The notes: generated by a model not told the origin, from the sequence alone. DNA of 36,751 nt from Candidatus Omnitrophota bacterium (GCA_023247235.1 JAHFGW010000001.1:1-36751); one strand, 5' to 3'; shown: positions 15,512 through 24,085, counted from the stretch's first letter. Numbers and translations: made by a program.

Positions 15512-16470
15512 TTCGTTCCTACTACAGCCGCGCGGATGGGAGCATCGAGTGCGGGTTGCCGCGGGAACGGTTGCGCCAGGCGCTGGCAGATCCGAACGGG
15601 CTGCTCTGGGTCGATATCGAGGACCCTGAAGATCCCGAGATCGAGCTCTTGCTCGAAGTGCTCGAATTGCACCCCCTGACGGTCGAAGACATCATCATGC
15701 CGAACCTCCGGCCCAAGCTGGATGAGTTCGATCAGTACATCTTTGTGGTGATGCACGCGATGGGCCGCACGGACGGCAAGCTGCGAGTCGTAGAGCTGAA
15801 TGTCTGTCTCGGGAAGAATTTCCTCGTGACGGTCCGCACCGAATCGATGCGCAGCCTAGAGAGCGTCTGCGCCCGCGTCGAGAAGAAATCACCCATCATC
15901 AAGCGCGGAGCCGACTTCCTGTTCTATGCGATTGCCGATAGCCTCATCGACAGCTACTTTCCGATTATTGAGGACCTTGAGCAGCGGGTCGATGAGCTCG
16001 AAGCGAGGCTGCTCTCGGACTCTACGGAAGAGGTGCTCCGAGAGCTGTTCGCCGTGTATCACGAGTTGGCCGTGCTGCGAAGGACCATGGCGCCGCACCG
16101 GGAGGTCCTGAGCCGGCTGAACCGCGGCGACCTGGCGGTCATCACGCCGATGAACGGGCACTACTTCCGCGACATCTATGACCACCTCTTGCGGATGAGC
16201 GACCTGGTGGATGGCTGTCGCGAAGTCACGACCATGTCGCTTGAGGCGTATGCCGCGATCGTGTCGAACCGCTTGAATGAAATCATGAAGACGATGACCG
16301 CCTTCGCCACGCTCGCGCTGCCGCTGGTCATTGTGACCGGCGTCTTCGGGATGAACTTTGCCGAGCACCCGGAGTTGGGACCGCGGTGGATCTACCAGGT
16401 GCTCAGTGTTGGCTTGTTGCTGATGATGCCCGTCATGGCGTATTACTTCCGCAAATACCGATGGTTCTAG
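15508..16470 (+). CDS. corA: CorA-family Mg2+/Co2+ transporter
   Basis: The 320-residue protein has a large N-terminal cytoplasmic alpha/beta domain, the long stalk helix (about 160-270) and two C-terminal transmembrane helices. The loop between them carries the diagnostic GMN motif at about 281-283 (VTGVFGMNF). The basic C-terminus (YYFRKYRWF) faces the cytoplasm. It should form a pentameric channel for Mg2+ or Co2+ uptake. ATG 15508 overlaps the nadD stop (ATGA), with GGAGGGG upstream. The 3' end overlaps the CNNM/CBS gene by 10 nt, pairing two Mg2+-linked membrane proteins. Confidence 0.94.
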   Translation: MIRSYYSRADGSIECGLPRERLRQALADPNGLLWVDIEDPEDPEIELLLEVLELHPLTVEDIIMPNLRPKLDEFDQYIFVVMHAMGRTDGKLRVVELNVCLGKNFLVTVRTESMRSLESVCARVEKKSPIIKRGADFLFYAIADSLIDSYFPIIEDLEQRVDELEARLLSDSTEEVLRELFAVYHELAVLRRTMAPHREVLSRLNRGDLAVITPMNGHYFRDIYDHLLRMSDLVDGCREVTTMSLEAYAAIVSNRLNEIMKTMTAFATLALPLVIVTGVFGMNFAEHPELGPRWIYQVLSVGLLLMMPVMAYYFRKYRWF

Positions 16471-17480
16471 GCATTCCGCTCCTGGCGGCCATCGGCATCT
16501 TCCTGGTCCTCTCCGCCGGGCTTTCCGCCACGGAAGCGGCCATGCTGTCCGTGAATAAGGTTCGCCTCCGGCACCTTGCCGAGCAAGGGCATCGGCCTGC
16601 GCAGCTCGTCTGGAACCTCCTGCCCCACTTAGACCGGGTCATCGGCACCCTCCTGGTGGCGAACAACCTGGTCAATGTCGCGCTCTCGGCGCTGGGCACC
16701 TGGTTCTTCACCTCGCTCTGGGGGCCCGAACGGGGGCTGCTTGCGGCAACGGCCATTGTCACCAGCATCCTGCTGCTGATCGGGGAGGTCACCCCGAAAA
16801 TGTTCGCGGCGAGCCATCCGGAGCCGGTGCTGTTCGCCGCCATCCTGCCCCTGCGGCTGCTCATGCGCCTGTTCCATCCCGTGGCGTCGTTTTTCGCCTG
16901 GGCCGGCTGGCGCCTCCTGCGGCTGCTGCGGATCCCGACGCGGCGCCGCTCACCGCTGGTGACCGAGGAGGAGATTAAGGTGATGATCCAGATGGGGCGC
17001 GAGGCCGGCGTGCTCGCGGAGCAGGAGCTGCGCCTGCTCCACCGAATTTTTGAGTTCAGCGACTCGGGCGTCCGCGAAGTCATGATTCCGCGGGAGCACA
17101 TCGCCGGCGTGGATCTGGCCGCGCGGCCTGAGGAGCTGCTCGATGTGCTGATCGAAGAGGGGCATTCCCGGATTCCGGTCTACCGAGGCTCGCTGGATCA
17201 AGTCGTCGGCGTCATCTATGCGAGGGACGTGCTGGCCATGGTCCGGCACGGAGGCCTCTTCGCGCTCTCCGATGTGATCCGGCCCATCGCGGCGGTGCCG
17301 GACTCGAAACGTTGCGCCGAGCTGCTCAGCGAGTTCCAGCGGGACAAGACCCAGATCGCGATGGTGCACGATGGCAAGCGCCGCGTCATCGGCCTGGTGA
17401 CGATCGAAGATCTGCTGGAGGAAATCGTCGGGGACATCCATGAGGAGCCCAGCGCCGGCGGAGCCCCGCGGAGAGCCTGA
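16461..17480 (+). CDS. CNNM (DUF21) membrane protein with CBS pair
   Basis: The 339-residue protein has an N-terminal CNNM/DUF21 membrane domain (about 1-150) with SATEAAMLSVNKVRLR and LLIGEVTPKMFAA. A CBS-domain pair follows (about 190-330: VREVMIPREHIAGVD and VIGLVTIEDLLEEIVGDI). Such proteins act in Mg2+ or Co2+ homeostasis, probably as exporters. The C-terminal CorC/HlyC domain found in many relatives is absent. ATG 16461 sits inside the end of corA; GTG 16464 is an alternative start. The overlap suggests coordinated Mg2+ uptake and efflux. Confidence 0.88.
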   Translation: MVLGIPLLAAIGIFLVLSAGLSATEAAMLSVNKVRLRHLAEQGHRPAQLVWNLLPHLDRVIGTLLVANNLVNVALSALGTWFFTSLWGPERGLLAATAIVTSILLLIGEVTPKMFAASHPEPVLFAAILPLRLLMRLFHPVASFFAWAGWRLLRLLRIPTRRRSPLVTEEEIKVMIQMGREAGVLAEQELRLLHRIFEFSDSGVREVMIPREHIAGVDLAARPEELLDVLIEEGHSRIPVYRGSLDQVVGVIYARDVLAMVRHGGLFALSDVIRPIAAVPDSKRCAELLSEFQRDKTQIAMVHDGKRRVIGLVTIEDLLEEIVGDIHEEPSAGGAPRRA

Positions 17481-17497
17481 GGGCCGCGCGCTCGTGC

Positions 17498-17527
17498 TTG
17501 ACAGTGCTTGGAGAGGCGTGCTAGGCT
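17498..17527 (+). promoter_or_regulatory. Sigma70-type promoter for the DUF5679 gene
   Basis: A perfect -35 TTGACA (17498-17503), 18-nt spacer, then TAGGCT (17522-17527). Transcription would start near 17534, giving a leader of about 46 nt that contains a good ribosome site. Confidence 0.65.
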
Positions 17528-17528
17528 T

Positions 17529-17545
17529 GTCGCGACCTTCGCGAC
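17529..17545 (+). promoter_or_regulatory. Inverted repeat at the predicted transcription start
   Basis: GTCGCGA (17529-17535) and TCGCGAC (17539-17545) form a perfect 7-bp inverted repeat with a 3-base centre, directly over the predicted +1. It may be an operator for a dimeric repressor or a 5' mRNA hairpin. Confidence 0.4.
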
Positions 17546-17579
17546 GCACGGCATGGGTGGAGCAGAACAAGGAGGCGCC

Positions 17580-17720
17580 ATGGAGGCGTACTGCGTGAAG
17601 TGCAAACAGAAGCGGGAAATGAAGGACGCCCAGAAGGTCAAGATGAAGAATGGGCGGCCAGCCATGAAAGGCCGCTGTCCGGAGTGCGGCACCGGTCTCT
17701 ACCGTATTCTCAAGCCCTGA
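17580..17720 (+). CDS. DUF5679-type small zinc-ribbon protein
   Basis: The 46-residue protein contains two CxxC pairs (YCVKC and RCPEC) separated by about 28 residues, with CKQKREMKDAQKVKMKNGRP between them. This matches the small DUF5679 family, whose function is unknown to me. The four Cys should bind one zinc, and the basic composition suggests contact with nucleic acid; that is inference. AAGGAGG lies 5 nt before ATG 17580. It has its own strong promoter and is therefore probably well expressed despite its size. A longer frame from a TTG at 17508 would bypass the ribosome site and is unlikely. Confidence 0.85.
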   Translation: MEAYCVKCKQKREMKDAQKVKMKNGRPAMKGRCPECGTGLYRILKP

Positions 17721-17721
17721 C

Positions 17722-17737
17722 GGCGGCTCTGGCCGCC
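17722..17737 (+). terminator. Hairpin after the DUF5679 gene
   Basis: GGCGGC (17722-17727), loop TCTG, GCCGCC (17732-17737), immediately after the stop codon. A strong stem but no T-run, so possibly a 3'-end stabiliser rather than an intrinsic terminator. Confidence 0.35.
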
Positions 17738-17814
17738 TCCGGGGCGTCCACCCGCGCGGGCCGTTATCCAAGCCTCGTCCTATCCCGCGCAGTCATCACC
17801 CCGGCCTTTCGTCG

Positions 17815-18204
17815 GTGGTAGCCTCCCTTGATAGCCGCTTGAAGGCGGTGCTCGCCGCTCGCGCTGCGCTCGAGAAGCAGGCGGAGGACGTCCTCGTCAT
17901 CGACCTGCGGGCGCTCTCCAGCGTGACCGACTTCTTCGTGATTTGCACGGGCACCAGCACGCGCCACCTTGACGCGTTGAAAGACCATCTCGAAGCTCAG
18001 CTGGAGCAGCAGGGGCAGCCCCCCTGGCATGTGGAAGGTCCGGGGCCTGAACCCCATGGGAGCGCTCATCCGGCCGCATGGCATTGGATCCTCATGGATT
18101 GCGGGGACATCGTGGTCCATCTGTTCGACGCGCCGGCCCGGACGTTCTACCAGCTCGAGCGGCTGTGGGCGGACGCTCCGCGCCTGTCCCTCCAGGCCGG
18201 TTGA
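17815..18204 (+). CDS. rsfS: Ribosomal silencing factor RsfS
   Basis: The 129-residue protein matches RsfS: DVLVIDLRALSSVTDFFVICTGTS, then DGxG-like HVEGPGPEPHG, WILMDCGDIVVHLFDAPARTFYQLERLW. RsfS binds uL14 on the 50S subunit and blocks subunit joining when nutrients are short. rsfS commonly sits next to nadD; here they are 2.3 kb apart. GTG 17815 is used because it starts the conserved helix region, but no good ribosome site is visible, and TTG 17830 is another option. The gap before it (17738-17814) shows no further feature. Confidence 0.9.
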   Translation: MVASLDSRLKAVLAARAALEKQAEDVLVIDLRALSSVTDFFVICTGTSTRHLDALKDHLEAQLEQQGQPPWHVEGPGPEPHGSAHPAAWHWILMDCGDIVVHLFDAPARTFYQLERLWADAPRLSLQAG

Positions 18205-18249
18205 TCGGGCTCGCGAAAGGTCCCGCCTCTCCGCCACGTCTCCTTGGCC

Positions 18250-19920
18250 ATGATCACACTTGAATCCCGACTCACTGGCGCGCTGCGGCGCAGCCTCGGC
18301 TCGGACGCCCGGGCGATTCCGGAGGCGCTTCGATGGGAACTGCCGAAGGACCCCTCCTTCGGGGATTTCTCCAGCTCGGTCGCCTTCAAGTTGGCGAAAT
18401 CCCGCCGGGCCGCGCCTCAGCAGATCGCCGAAGAGTTGGCCGGCGCGCTGATGCGGCAGCTGGCCGCCGAAGGACTGCAGCAGTGGATCGAGCGCATCGA
18501 GCCGCGCGCCGGGTACGTCAACGCGTATGTCTCTCACGCCGCGATGGCCCAGATGGTGCGGCAGATCCTGCGCGAGAGATCGCGCTTCGGATTGGGCCGA
18601 GCCGGCCGCGCGCCGCGGCGGATCAGCCTCGAGTTTGTGAGCGCCAACCCCACGGGGCCCCTGAGCGTCGCGCACGGCCGCCAGGCGGCGATGGGCGACG
18701 CGTTGGCGCGCCTGCTGCGTTCGCAGGGGGACCATGTCACGGCCGAGTTCTACCTGAATGACGAGGGCCGCCAGGTCGAACTCCTGGGCCGCTCGCTCCG
18801 GGCGCGCTGCCTGGGACTCCTGGGCCGTCCGGAGCCGGTGCCCGAGGACGGCTACCATGGCGCCTACCTCCTGGAGGTCGCGCGAGCTTTCCTGGCGCGC
18901 GACGGCGAGCGCATCCTGAGCCAGCCGGAAGCCGAGAGCCTGCCGCAGTTGAGCGCCTTCGCGATGGATCAGCTGCTCCAGAACATCCAACACGATCTGC
19001 AGCGCAGCGGCGTGCACTTCGACCAGTGGAGCAGCCAGCGCTGGCTGCGCACCTCGGGCCGCATCGAGCAGGCCCTGGAGGCGCTGCGGCGGGCCGGCGC
19101 CCTCTATGAAGCGGACGGCGCGCTGTGGTTCGCCTCGACAAAATTCGGTGACGACAAGGATCGTGTCGTGCGCAAGCGGGACGGCGAGTTGACGTATTTG
19201 GCACCCGACATCGCGTACCATCAATGGAAATTCGAGCGCGGCTACGAACTGCTCCTGAACGTCTGGGGGCCGGACCACCACGGCTATATTCCGCGCCTGA
19301 AGGCGGCGGTGGCGGCCTTGGGGTTGCCGGCTGACCGGCTCACCGTTCGCATCGTGCAGCTGGTGACGCTCTCGCGGCGGGGCACCCCGGTGCCCATGTC
19401 CAAGCGGCAAGGGGAGTTCGTGACGTTTCGGGAGTTGCTCGATGAAGTCGGCGTGGACGCCACCCGCTTCTTCTTCCTCATGCGGACGATGGAGAGCCCG
19501 TTGGATTTCGACCTGGAGCTTGCGACGTCGCAGTCCGACGAGAACCCCGTGTACTACGTGCAATATGCCCATGCGCGCATCTGCAGCATCCTGGCCTACG
19601 GGCGCGGACGGCTGCCGTGGTGGGTCAGGTGGCGCCCTGATCTGGGCCTGCTGCGCGAGCCGGAAGCGCGCCTCCTTATGCGGCGGCTGTTCCAGTATCC
19701 GGTGGTGCTGCGCCTATGCGCGCAGGCCCTGGAACCTCATGGGCTCACGACCTACCTTCAGAAGCTGGCCGAGACCTTCCATGGATTCTATGCGAAGCAC
19801 CGCGTCATTGCGGACGATCAGCGCCGTTCGGCGGCGCGCCTGATCCTGGTCACCGCGACGCGGCAGGTCCTCGAGAATGGACTGAACATCCTGGGTGTCA
19901 CGGCGCCACGCCGTATGTAA
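18250..19920 (+). CDS. argS: Arginyl-tRNA synthetase
   Basis: This class I synthetase of 556 residues charges tRNA-Arg. It has the N-terminal Add-1 domain, then FVSANPTGPLSVAHGRQAAMGD holding the HIGH-equivalent (AHGR), GPDHHGYIPRLKAA, and the KMSK-equivalent PMSKRQGEFVTF. The C-terminal DALR anticodon-binding domain includes VLENGLNILGV near the end. ATG 18250 is used; the upstream TTG 18244 would add two residues. It is 45 nt downstream of rsfS. Downstream lies a 141-nt AT-rich gap holding an inverted 7-mer repeat array. Confidence 0.95.
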   Translation: MITLESRLTGALRRSLGSDARAIPEALRWELPKDPSFGDFSSSVAFKLAKSRRAAPQQIAEELAGALMRQLAAEGLQQWIERIEPRAGYVNAYVSHAAMAQMVRQILRERSRFGLGRAGRAPRRISLEFVSANPTGPLSVAHGRQAAMGDALARLLRSQGDHVTAEFYLNDEGRQVELLGRSLRARCLGLLGRPEPVPEDGYHGAYLLEVARAFLARDGERILSQPEAESLPQLSAFAMDQLLQNIQHDLQRSGVHFDQWSSQRWLRTSGRIEQALEALRRAGALYEADGALWFASTKFGDDKDRVVRKRDGELTYLAPDIAYHQWKFERGYELLLNVWGPDHHGYIPRLKAAVAALGLPADRLTVRIVQLVTLSRRGTPVPMSKRQGEFVTFRELLDEVGVDATRFFFLMRTMESPLDFDLELATSQSDENPVYYVQYAHARICSILAYGRGRLPWWVRWRPDLGLLREPEARLLMRRLFQYPVVLRLCAQALEPHGLTTYLQKLAETFHGFYAKHRVIADDQRRSAARLILVTATRQVLENGLNILGVTAPRRM

Positions 19921-19930
19921 CCCACACGAC

Positions 19931-20044
19931 TGTGTACTGTGTAATGTGTAATGTGTAATGAAAACAAAAATAACTGAAAGCATCGCGAATAAATTCACGA
20001 GCCGCTCGGTCTTCCATTCCACATTACACATCGAACATTACACA
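19931..20044. repeat. Inverted pair of four-unit 7-bp arrays (TGTGTAA type)
   Basis: Left arm 19931-19958 is four tandem 7-mers: TGTGTAC, then TGTGTAA three times. Right arm 20017-20044 is four 7-mers in inverse orientation: TTCCACA, TTACACA, TCGAACA, TTACACA. The 28-nt arms can pair at 23 of 28 positions around a 58-nt AT-rich centre. The element fills most of the argS-mfd gap and ends 17 nt before the mfd start. It is much richer in A+T than the surrounding genes. Confidence 0.7.
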
Positions 20045-20061
20045 AAACATGATGAGGAAGC

Positions 20062-22029
20062 ATGAAGTGTGAGACTCAGGAAGCTCTGACACCGGAGGGC
20101 ACGGCGTCGTCAGGTGCGCTAGAGTATGTACGGCTGTCGGTCGGCCAGGCGCAGGCGCCGGGGCGGCTGGCGGAGCGGCTGGCCGGGTTTGAATATGAAC
20201 GGGTCGAGCGCGTAGCCGACCCAGGCCAAGTCGCGCTGCGCGGTGGCATTCTCGATGTCTTCCCGGCGACCTTCGAATCGCCGCTGCGCGTGGAGTTCGA
20301 CGGCAACCGGGTCGCTTCGATCCGCAGCTTCAATCCCATGACCCTCGAAACCCTCGAGCGGCATACGCTGATCGTCGTGCTGCCACGCCGCGTGCATGCC
20401 AAGGTGTCCGCGGACGTGCCCTTTGAGGCCTGCGTGGATCTCCAGGAGGGGGACCTGGCCGTCCATCTTGAGCACGGCATCGGCCGCTACTTGGGGCGCA
20501 CGATGCTGCCCGGTGCACAGCCCGCGCTTGGGGGCGGGGCGGGCGGGCCCCAAGACGTGATGATGCTTGAGTACGCCGGCGGCGACCGCGTGTATGTGCC
20601 GATGGACCAGGCGCACATGGTCCAGAAGTACGTCGGCTTCGGCGCGCGCCAGCCTGCGTTGCACACGCTGGGCGGCACCGCTTGGGCGAAAGCCAAGGCG
20701 CACGCGGCGGTCGGAGCGTGGGCATACGCCCAGGGCCTCTTGGAGTTGCAGGCCAGGCGCCTGGCGATTCCCGGCTGGGCCTGCCCGAAAGACCATGAGT
20801 GGCAACGGGCGTTCGAGGCCGCGTTCCCGTTTCGAGAGACGCCGGATCAGCGCAACGCGTCCGAAGTCGTCAAACGGGATCTTGAGCAGCCGCGGCCGAT
20901 GGACCGATTGCTGCTCGGGGACGTTGGCTACGGCAAGACCGAGGTGGCTGTGCGCGCCGCGTTCAAGGCCGTCATGGGCGGCCGGCAGGTCGCGGTCCTG
21001 GTGCCGACGACGGTGCTGGCCTATCAGCACGCGCGCACATTTCGCAGCCGCATGGCCGGGTTCCCGATCCAGGTGGAGATGCTTTCGCGATTTCAGTCCG
21101 CCGGCGAGCAACGGCACATCGTCGAGTCGCTCAAGGCGGGCACCTGCGACATCGTGATCGGCACACATCGGCTGCTCTCAGGCGACGTGCGCTTCAAAAC
21201 CTTGGGCCTGCTGGTGGTCGATGAAGAGCAGCGCTTCGGCGTGAAAGACAAGGAAGCGCTTAAGCAGTGGCGCACCCATGTCGATGTGCTCCTGCTCTCG
21301 GCGACGCCGATTCCGCGCACGCTCTATCTTGCGCTTGGCGGAGCCCGGGAGCTGTCCCTCATCATGACGCCGCCGGAGAATCGTCACCCCATCCGCACGG
21401 AGGTCGTCGAGGAGGGAGCCGTGGCCTGGGCAGCCTGGATCCGGCGGGAGCTGGCGCGCGGCGGCCAAGTCTTTATCGTGCATAACCGCGTTCGGACGAT
21501 CCAGCAGGTCGCGCGGCGGTTGCAGGCGCAGGTGCCGGAGGCGCGCATCGGAATCGGCCATGGCCAAATGACCGAGGCGGAGCTGGAGCAGGTGATGGTC
21601 GCATTTATCGAGGGCCGGCTGGATGTGCTGGTCACCACGACCATCGTGGAATCCGGCATCGATATCCCCAACGCGAACACGCTCATCGTGGATCGGGCCG
21701 ACCGCTTCGGCTTGGCGGACCTCTATCAGTTGCGGGGCCGGGTGGGGCGGTTCGACCGCGAAGCCGCCGCGTACTTCGTCGTGCCACGGCGCGCGACGCT
21801 GACCGCGGAGGCGCGCAAACGGCTCGAGGCGATCCGCGAGCATACCGCGCTGGGCTCGGGTTTTCGCATTGCCATGGAGGACCTGAAGCTTCGAGGCGCG
21901 GGCAATCTCCTGGGCGTCGAGCAGTCAGGGCACATCAGCGCGGTCGGGTTCGACCTCTACTGCCGGCTGCTGCGCGATGCGGTTGCGCGCGTGCGGGCCG
22001 AGAGGCCGCGGAGGAACGGGTCCGGATGA
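20062..22029 (+). CDS. mfd: Mfd-like transcription-repair helicase lacking both ends
   Basis: Mfd removes stalled RNA polymerase and recruits UvrA. Full-length Mfd is about 1,100-1,150 residues; this protein has 655. It begins in the second part of the UvrB-like module (about 20-100, [23 protein letters not shown]). It continues through the RNA-polymerase-interacting domain (about 128-190, [16 protein letters not shown]) and the RecG-like helicase with Walker [10 protein letters not shown] (Lys292), DEEQ box and the [17 protein letters not shown] motif, then stops. Missing are the UvrA-binding D2 and the C-terminal autoinhibitory D7. GAGGAAG precedes ATG 20062, so it looks like a real start. 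The upstream gap holds no coding remnant. Confidence 0.85.
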   Translation: MKCETQEALTPEGTASSGALEYVRLSVGQAQAPGRLAERLAGFEYERVERVADPGQVALRGGILDVFPATFESPLRVEFDGNRVASIRSFNPMTLETLERHTLIVVLPRRVHAKVSADVPFEACVDLQEGDLAVHLEHGIGRYLGRTMLPGAQPALGGGAGGPQDVMMLEYAGGDRVYVPMDQAHMVQKYVGFGARQPALHTLGGTAWAKAKAHAAVGAWAYAQGLLELQARRLAIPGWACPKDHEWQRAFEAAFPFRETPDQRNASEVVKRDLEQPRPMDRLLLGDVGYGKTEVAVRAAFKAVMGGRQVAVLVPTTVLAYQHARTFRSRMAGFPIQVEMLSRFQSAGEQRHIVESLKAGTCDIVIGTHRLLSGDVRFKTLGLLVVDEEQRFGVKDKEALKQWRTHVDVLLLSATPIPRTLYLALGGARELSLIMTPPENRHPIRTEVVEEGAVAWAAWIRRELARGGQVFIVHNRVRTIQQVARRLQAQVPEARIGIGHGQMTEAELEQVMVAFIEGRLDVLVTTTIVESGIDIPNANTLIVDRADRFGLADLYQLRGRVGRFDREAAAYFVVPRRATLTAEARKRLEAIREHTALGSGFRIAMEDLKLRGAGNLLGVEQSGHISAVGFDLYCRLLRDAVARVRAERPRRNGSG

Positions 22030-23048
22030 AGCACGGCACGCCCCGATCCTGGAGTGCAGGGCTGCTTGCGGCGTGCTGCGTCTGCGGGCTTGCCCTGGAG
22101 GCGTCGGCGGAAATTTCGAACCGGATTGTCGCGGTCGTGGGCGATGAAGTCATCACCGAGACGGATGTCGCCTCGAACCTGGCGATGGTGCTGGAGGAGC
22201 AGCAGGCGCGGCGGCCGGGAGGCCCGATCGAATCCCAGGACATCCGGGAAGCGATCCTGGACCGCCTGATCGAGCAGCGGCTGGTGCTTCAGGAAGCCAA
22301 GCGGCGGGGTCTGGCTGTGACGTCCGATGAGGTGGCGGCGCGCGTTGAGCTGGTGCGCCAGCGCTTTCCGTCGGATGAGGCCATGTCCCGCGGGCTCGCC
22401 GAGGCGGGGTTGTCCCGCGAAGAGCTCCACCAGCAGATTCGCAACCAGCTCTTGGCTGAGAAGGCCATCGATGCCGCCGTGCGGTCGAAAATCCAGATTA
22501 GCCCATTGGAAATCGCCCAGGCGGCCGAGCGCCAGCCACCGGCACGCGCGGCAGAGGTCACCGAAGTCTGGCATCTTCTGGTGCGCGTGAATCAGAGCCG
22601 CACCGAAGCCCAGGCCAGGGCGCGGATCGAGGAGGCGCGCCGCGCGCTGGGGGGGGGCGAGGCGTTTGCGGATGTGGCGGCGCGCTACTCGGAGGATCCC
22701 AACGCGAAAGCCGGGGGCGCGCTGGGCTGGGTCCCCTCGGGCGTGCTCATGCCGGAGCTGAATCAGGCCGTGTTTGCGCTGAAGGAAGGCGCGGTGTCCG
22801 AGCCGATCCGCACGCGGCTCGGCTTCCATCTGGTCAAGGTCGGCCAGCGCCGCACCAGGCCCGCCCCGAGCGCGGCCGCAACAGCCCAAGGTCTTGAGCA
22901 GCGACTGTTTAAGGAGAAGTTTCAGGCTGAGCTGGCCAAGTGGCTCGCGGACCTCAAGCAGCGGGCGTATATTGAGATTCGCCCTGTCGCGTGGAGCACT
23001 GACCCGTCGACCTCAGGAGCGGTCCAGTGGAGCCCACGCTCGCAGTAA
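22026..23048 (+). CDS. SurA-like periplasmic peptidyl-prolyl isomerase/chaperone
   Basis: The 340-residue protein has a Sec signal peptide (about 1-28, AGLLAACCVCGLALEASA). A SurA N-terminal chaperone domain follows (about 30-165, NRIVAVVGDEVITETDV), then one parvulin domain (about 175-285, VWHLLVRV ... ADVAARYSEDPNAKAGGALGWV). E. coli SurA has two parvulin domains. It would help fold outer-membrane proteins, which could include the secretin here. ATG 22026 overlaps the mfd stop (ATGA). A run of nine G (22649-22657) in the coding sequence is a slippage-prone site. The following pdxA and rsmA repeat the surA-pdxA-rsmA order known from proteobacteria. Confidence 0.88.
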   Translation: MKHGTPRSWSAGLLAACCVCGLALEASAEISNRIVAVVGDEVITETDVASNLAMVLEEQQARRPGGPIESQDIREAILDRLIEQRLVLQEAKRRGLAVTSDEVAARVELVRQRFPSDEAMSRGLAEAGLSREELHQQIRNQLLAEKAIDAAVRSKIQISPLEIAQAAERQPPARAAEVTEVWHLLVRVNQSRTEAQARARIEEARRALGGGEAFADVAARYSEDPNAKAGGALGWVPSGVLMPELNQAVFALKEGAVSEPIRTRLGFHLVKVGQRRTRPAPSAAATAQGLEQRLFKEKFQAELAKWLADLKQRAYIEIRPVAWSTDPSTSGAVQWSPRSQ

Positions 23049-24019
23049 CGCTGGGAGATCCCTGCGGGATCGGTCCGGAAGTGCTGCTCAAGAGCCTCAG
23101 CGGTCCTGGCGCGAGCCGCCTGGTGGTGATCGGCGACTTGGCGGTCGTGACTGCCACGGCCCGACGGCACCGACTGCGCGTGCCGCGCTGGTCCGTCCTG
23201 GATCAGCCGGAGGCGTTGCGCCGCTTGAGCGCGTCCACAGGCCGGGGCAGGCGACTCATCTTTGTCGACCTGCCCAGTTCCACCCGATTCCTTCCCGGCC
23301 ATTCCCGCGTCGCCTCGGGCGCGGCGGCGCTCGCCTATCTGGACTGCGCGATCGCGCTCTGGCGCGCCGGTCGCCTTCACGGGTTGGTGACGGGGCCGGT
23401 GACCAAGTGGGCCATGCAACGGAGGGCGCCGGCGTTCATCGGGCAGACGGAATATCTCGCCGACGCCATGAAGGTGCGCCGCGTCGTGATGATGTTCATG
23501 TCCGCGCGGTTGAACGTCGCGCTGCTCACCCGTCACATCCCGCTGCGCCAGGTCGGCGCGAAGGTTAGCGGACCGCTCCTAGAGGATTCCGTCAGACTGG
23601 TCGATCACTGGTTTCGGCGTCGCCTTGGGCGAAGGCGCCCGCGGCTTGCGCTCTGCGGGCTCAACCCGCACGCGGGGGAGCGCGGCTTGTGTGGCACCGA
23701 AGAGCAGCGGCTCCTGGCTCCGGTGCGCCGGCTGCGCCGCAGCGGGATTTCCATCGACGGGCCATTGGCTGCGGACGGGCTCTTCCCGGCGGCCGGCCGA
23801 TATGACGCGGTCATCTGCTGGTACCATGACCAGGGGCTGATCCCGTTCAAGCTGCTCGCCCGGGACATTGGCTGCCAGCTCAGCGTCGGGTTGCCGATCG
23901 TGCGCACCTCGCCGGACCATGGCAGCGCGCTGGATATCGCAGGGCGCGGCGTGGCCGATCCCGGGTCGATGCGCTACGCGCTGCGCCTGGCCGCCTCACT
24001 CATGCACCATGAAAAATGA
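23027..24019 (+). CDS. pdxA: 4-hydroxythreonine-4-phosphate dehydrogenase (PdxA)
   Basis: PdxA oxidises 4-phosphohydroxy-L-threonine in the DXP-dependent pyridoxal phosphate pathway. The 330 residues show TLGDPCGIGPEV at the N-terminus, VTGPVTKWAMQ, the TEYLAD segment, GLNPHAGERGLCGTEE and WYHDQGLIPFK, which hold the metal-binding His and Asp residues. The GTG start at 23027 lies 22 nt inside the surA-like gene with AGGAG just upstream. It is followed by a strong palindromic terminator-like element. Confidence 0.94.
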   Translation: MEPTLAVTLGDPCGIGPEVLLKSLSGPGASRLVVIGDLAVVTATARRHRLRVPRWSVLDQPEALRRLSASTGRGRRLIFVDLPSSTRFLPGHSRVASGAAALAYLDCAIALWRAGRLHGLVTGPVTKWAMQRRAPAFIGQTEYLADAMKVRRVVMMFMSARLNVALLTRHIPLRQVGAKVSGPLLEDSVRLVDHWFRRRLGRRRPRLALCGLNPHAGERGLCGTEEQRLLAPVRRLRRSGISIDGPLAADGLFPAAGRYDAVICWYHDQGLIPFKLLARDIGCQLSVGLPIVRTSPDHGSALDIAGRGVADPGSMRYALRLAASLMHHEK

Positions 24020-24028
24020 GCTGCCAAG

Positions 24029-24076
24029 AAAAAGGTGCCAGGCACCAAAAGCCCATTTGGTGCCTGGCACCTTTTT
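24029..24076. terminator. Perfect 21-bp inverted repeat, probable bidirectional terminator between pdxA and rsmA
   Basis: Arm 24029-24049 (five A, GGTGCCAGGCACC, three A) is the exact complement of 24056-24076 (three T, GGTGCCTGGCACC, five T), with a 6-nt loop AGCCCA. The A and T tails on either side give the form of a bidirectional intrinsic terminator. Each arm is itself built on the 13-nt palindrome seen at 11359. Confidence 0.7.
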
Positions 24077-24085
24077 CCTACCACC

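Noticed and set aside
17764-19572. Long minus-strand open frame opposite argS
   Set aside because: argS on the + strand has all class I synthetase motifs; the minus frame has no recognisable domain.
24035-24085. Extending rsmA upstream through the palindromic repeat
   Set aside because: The extension would be encoded by the terminator-like repeat and is not conserved in the family.
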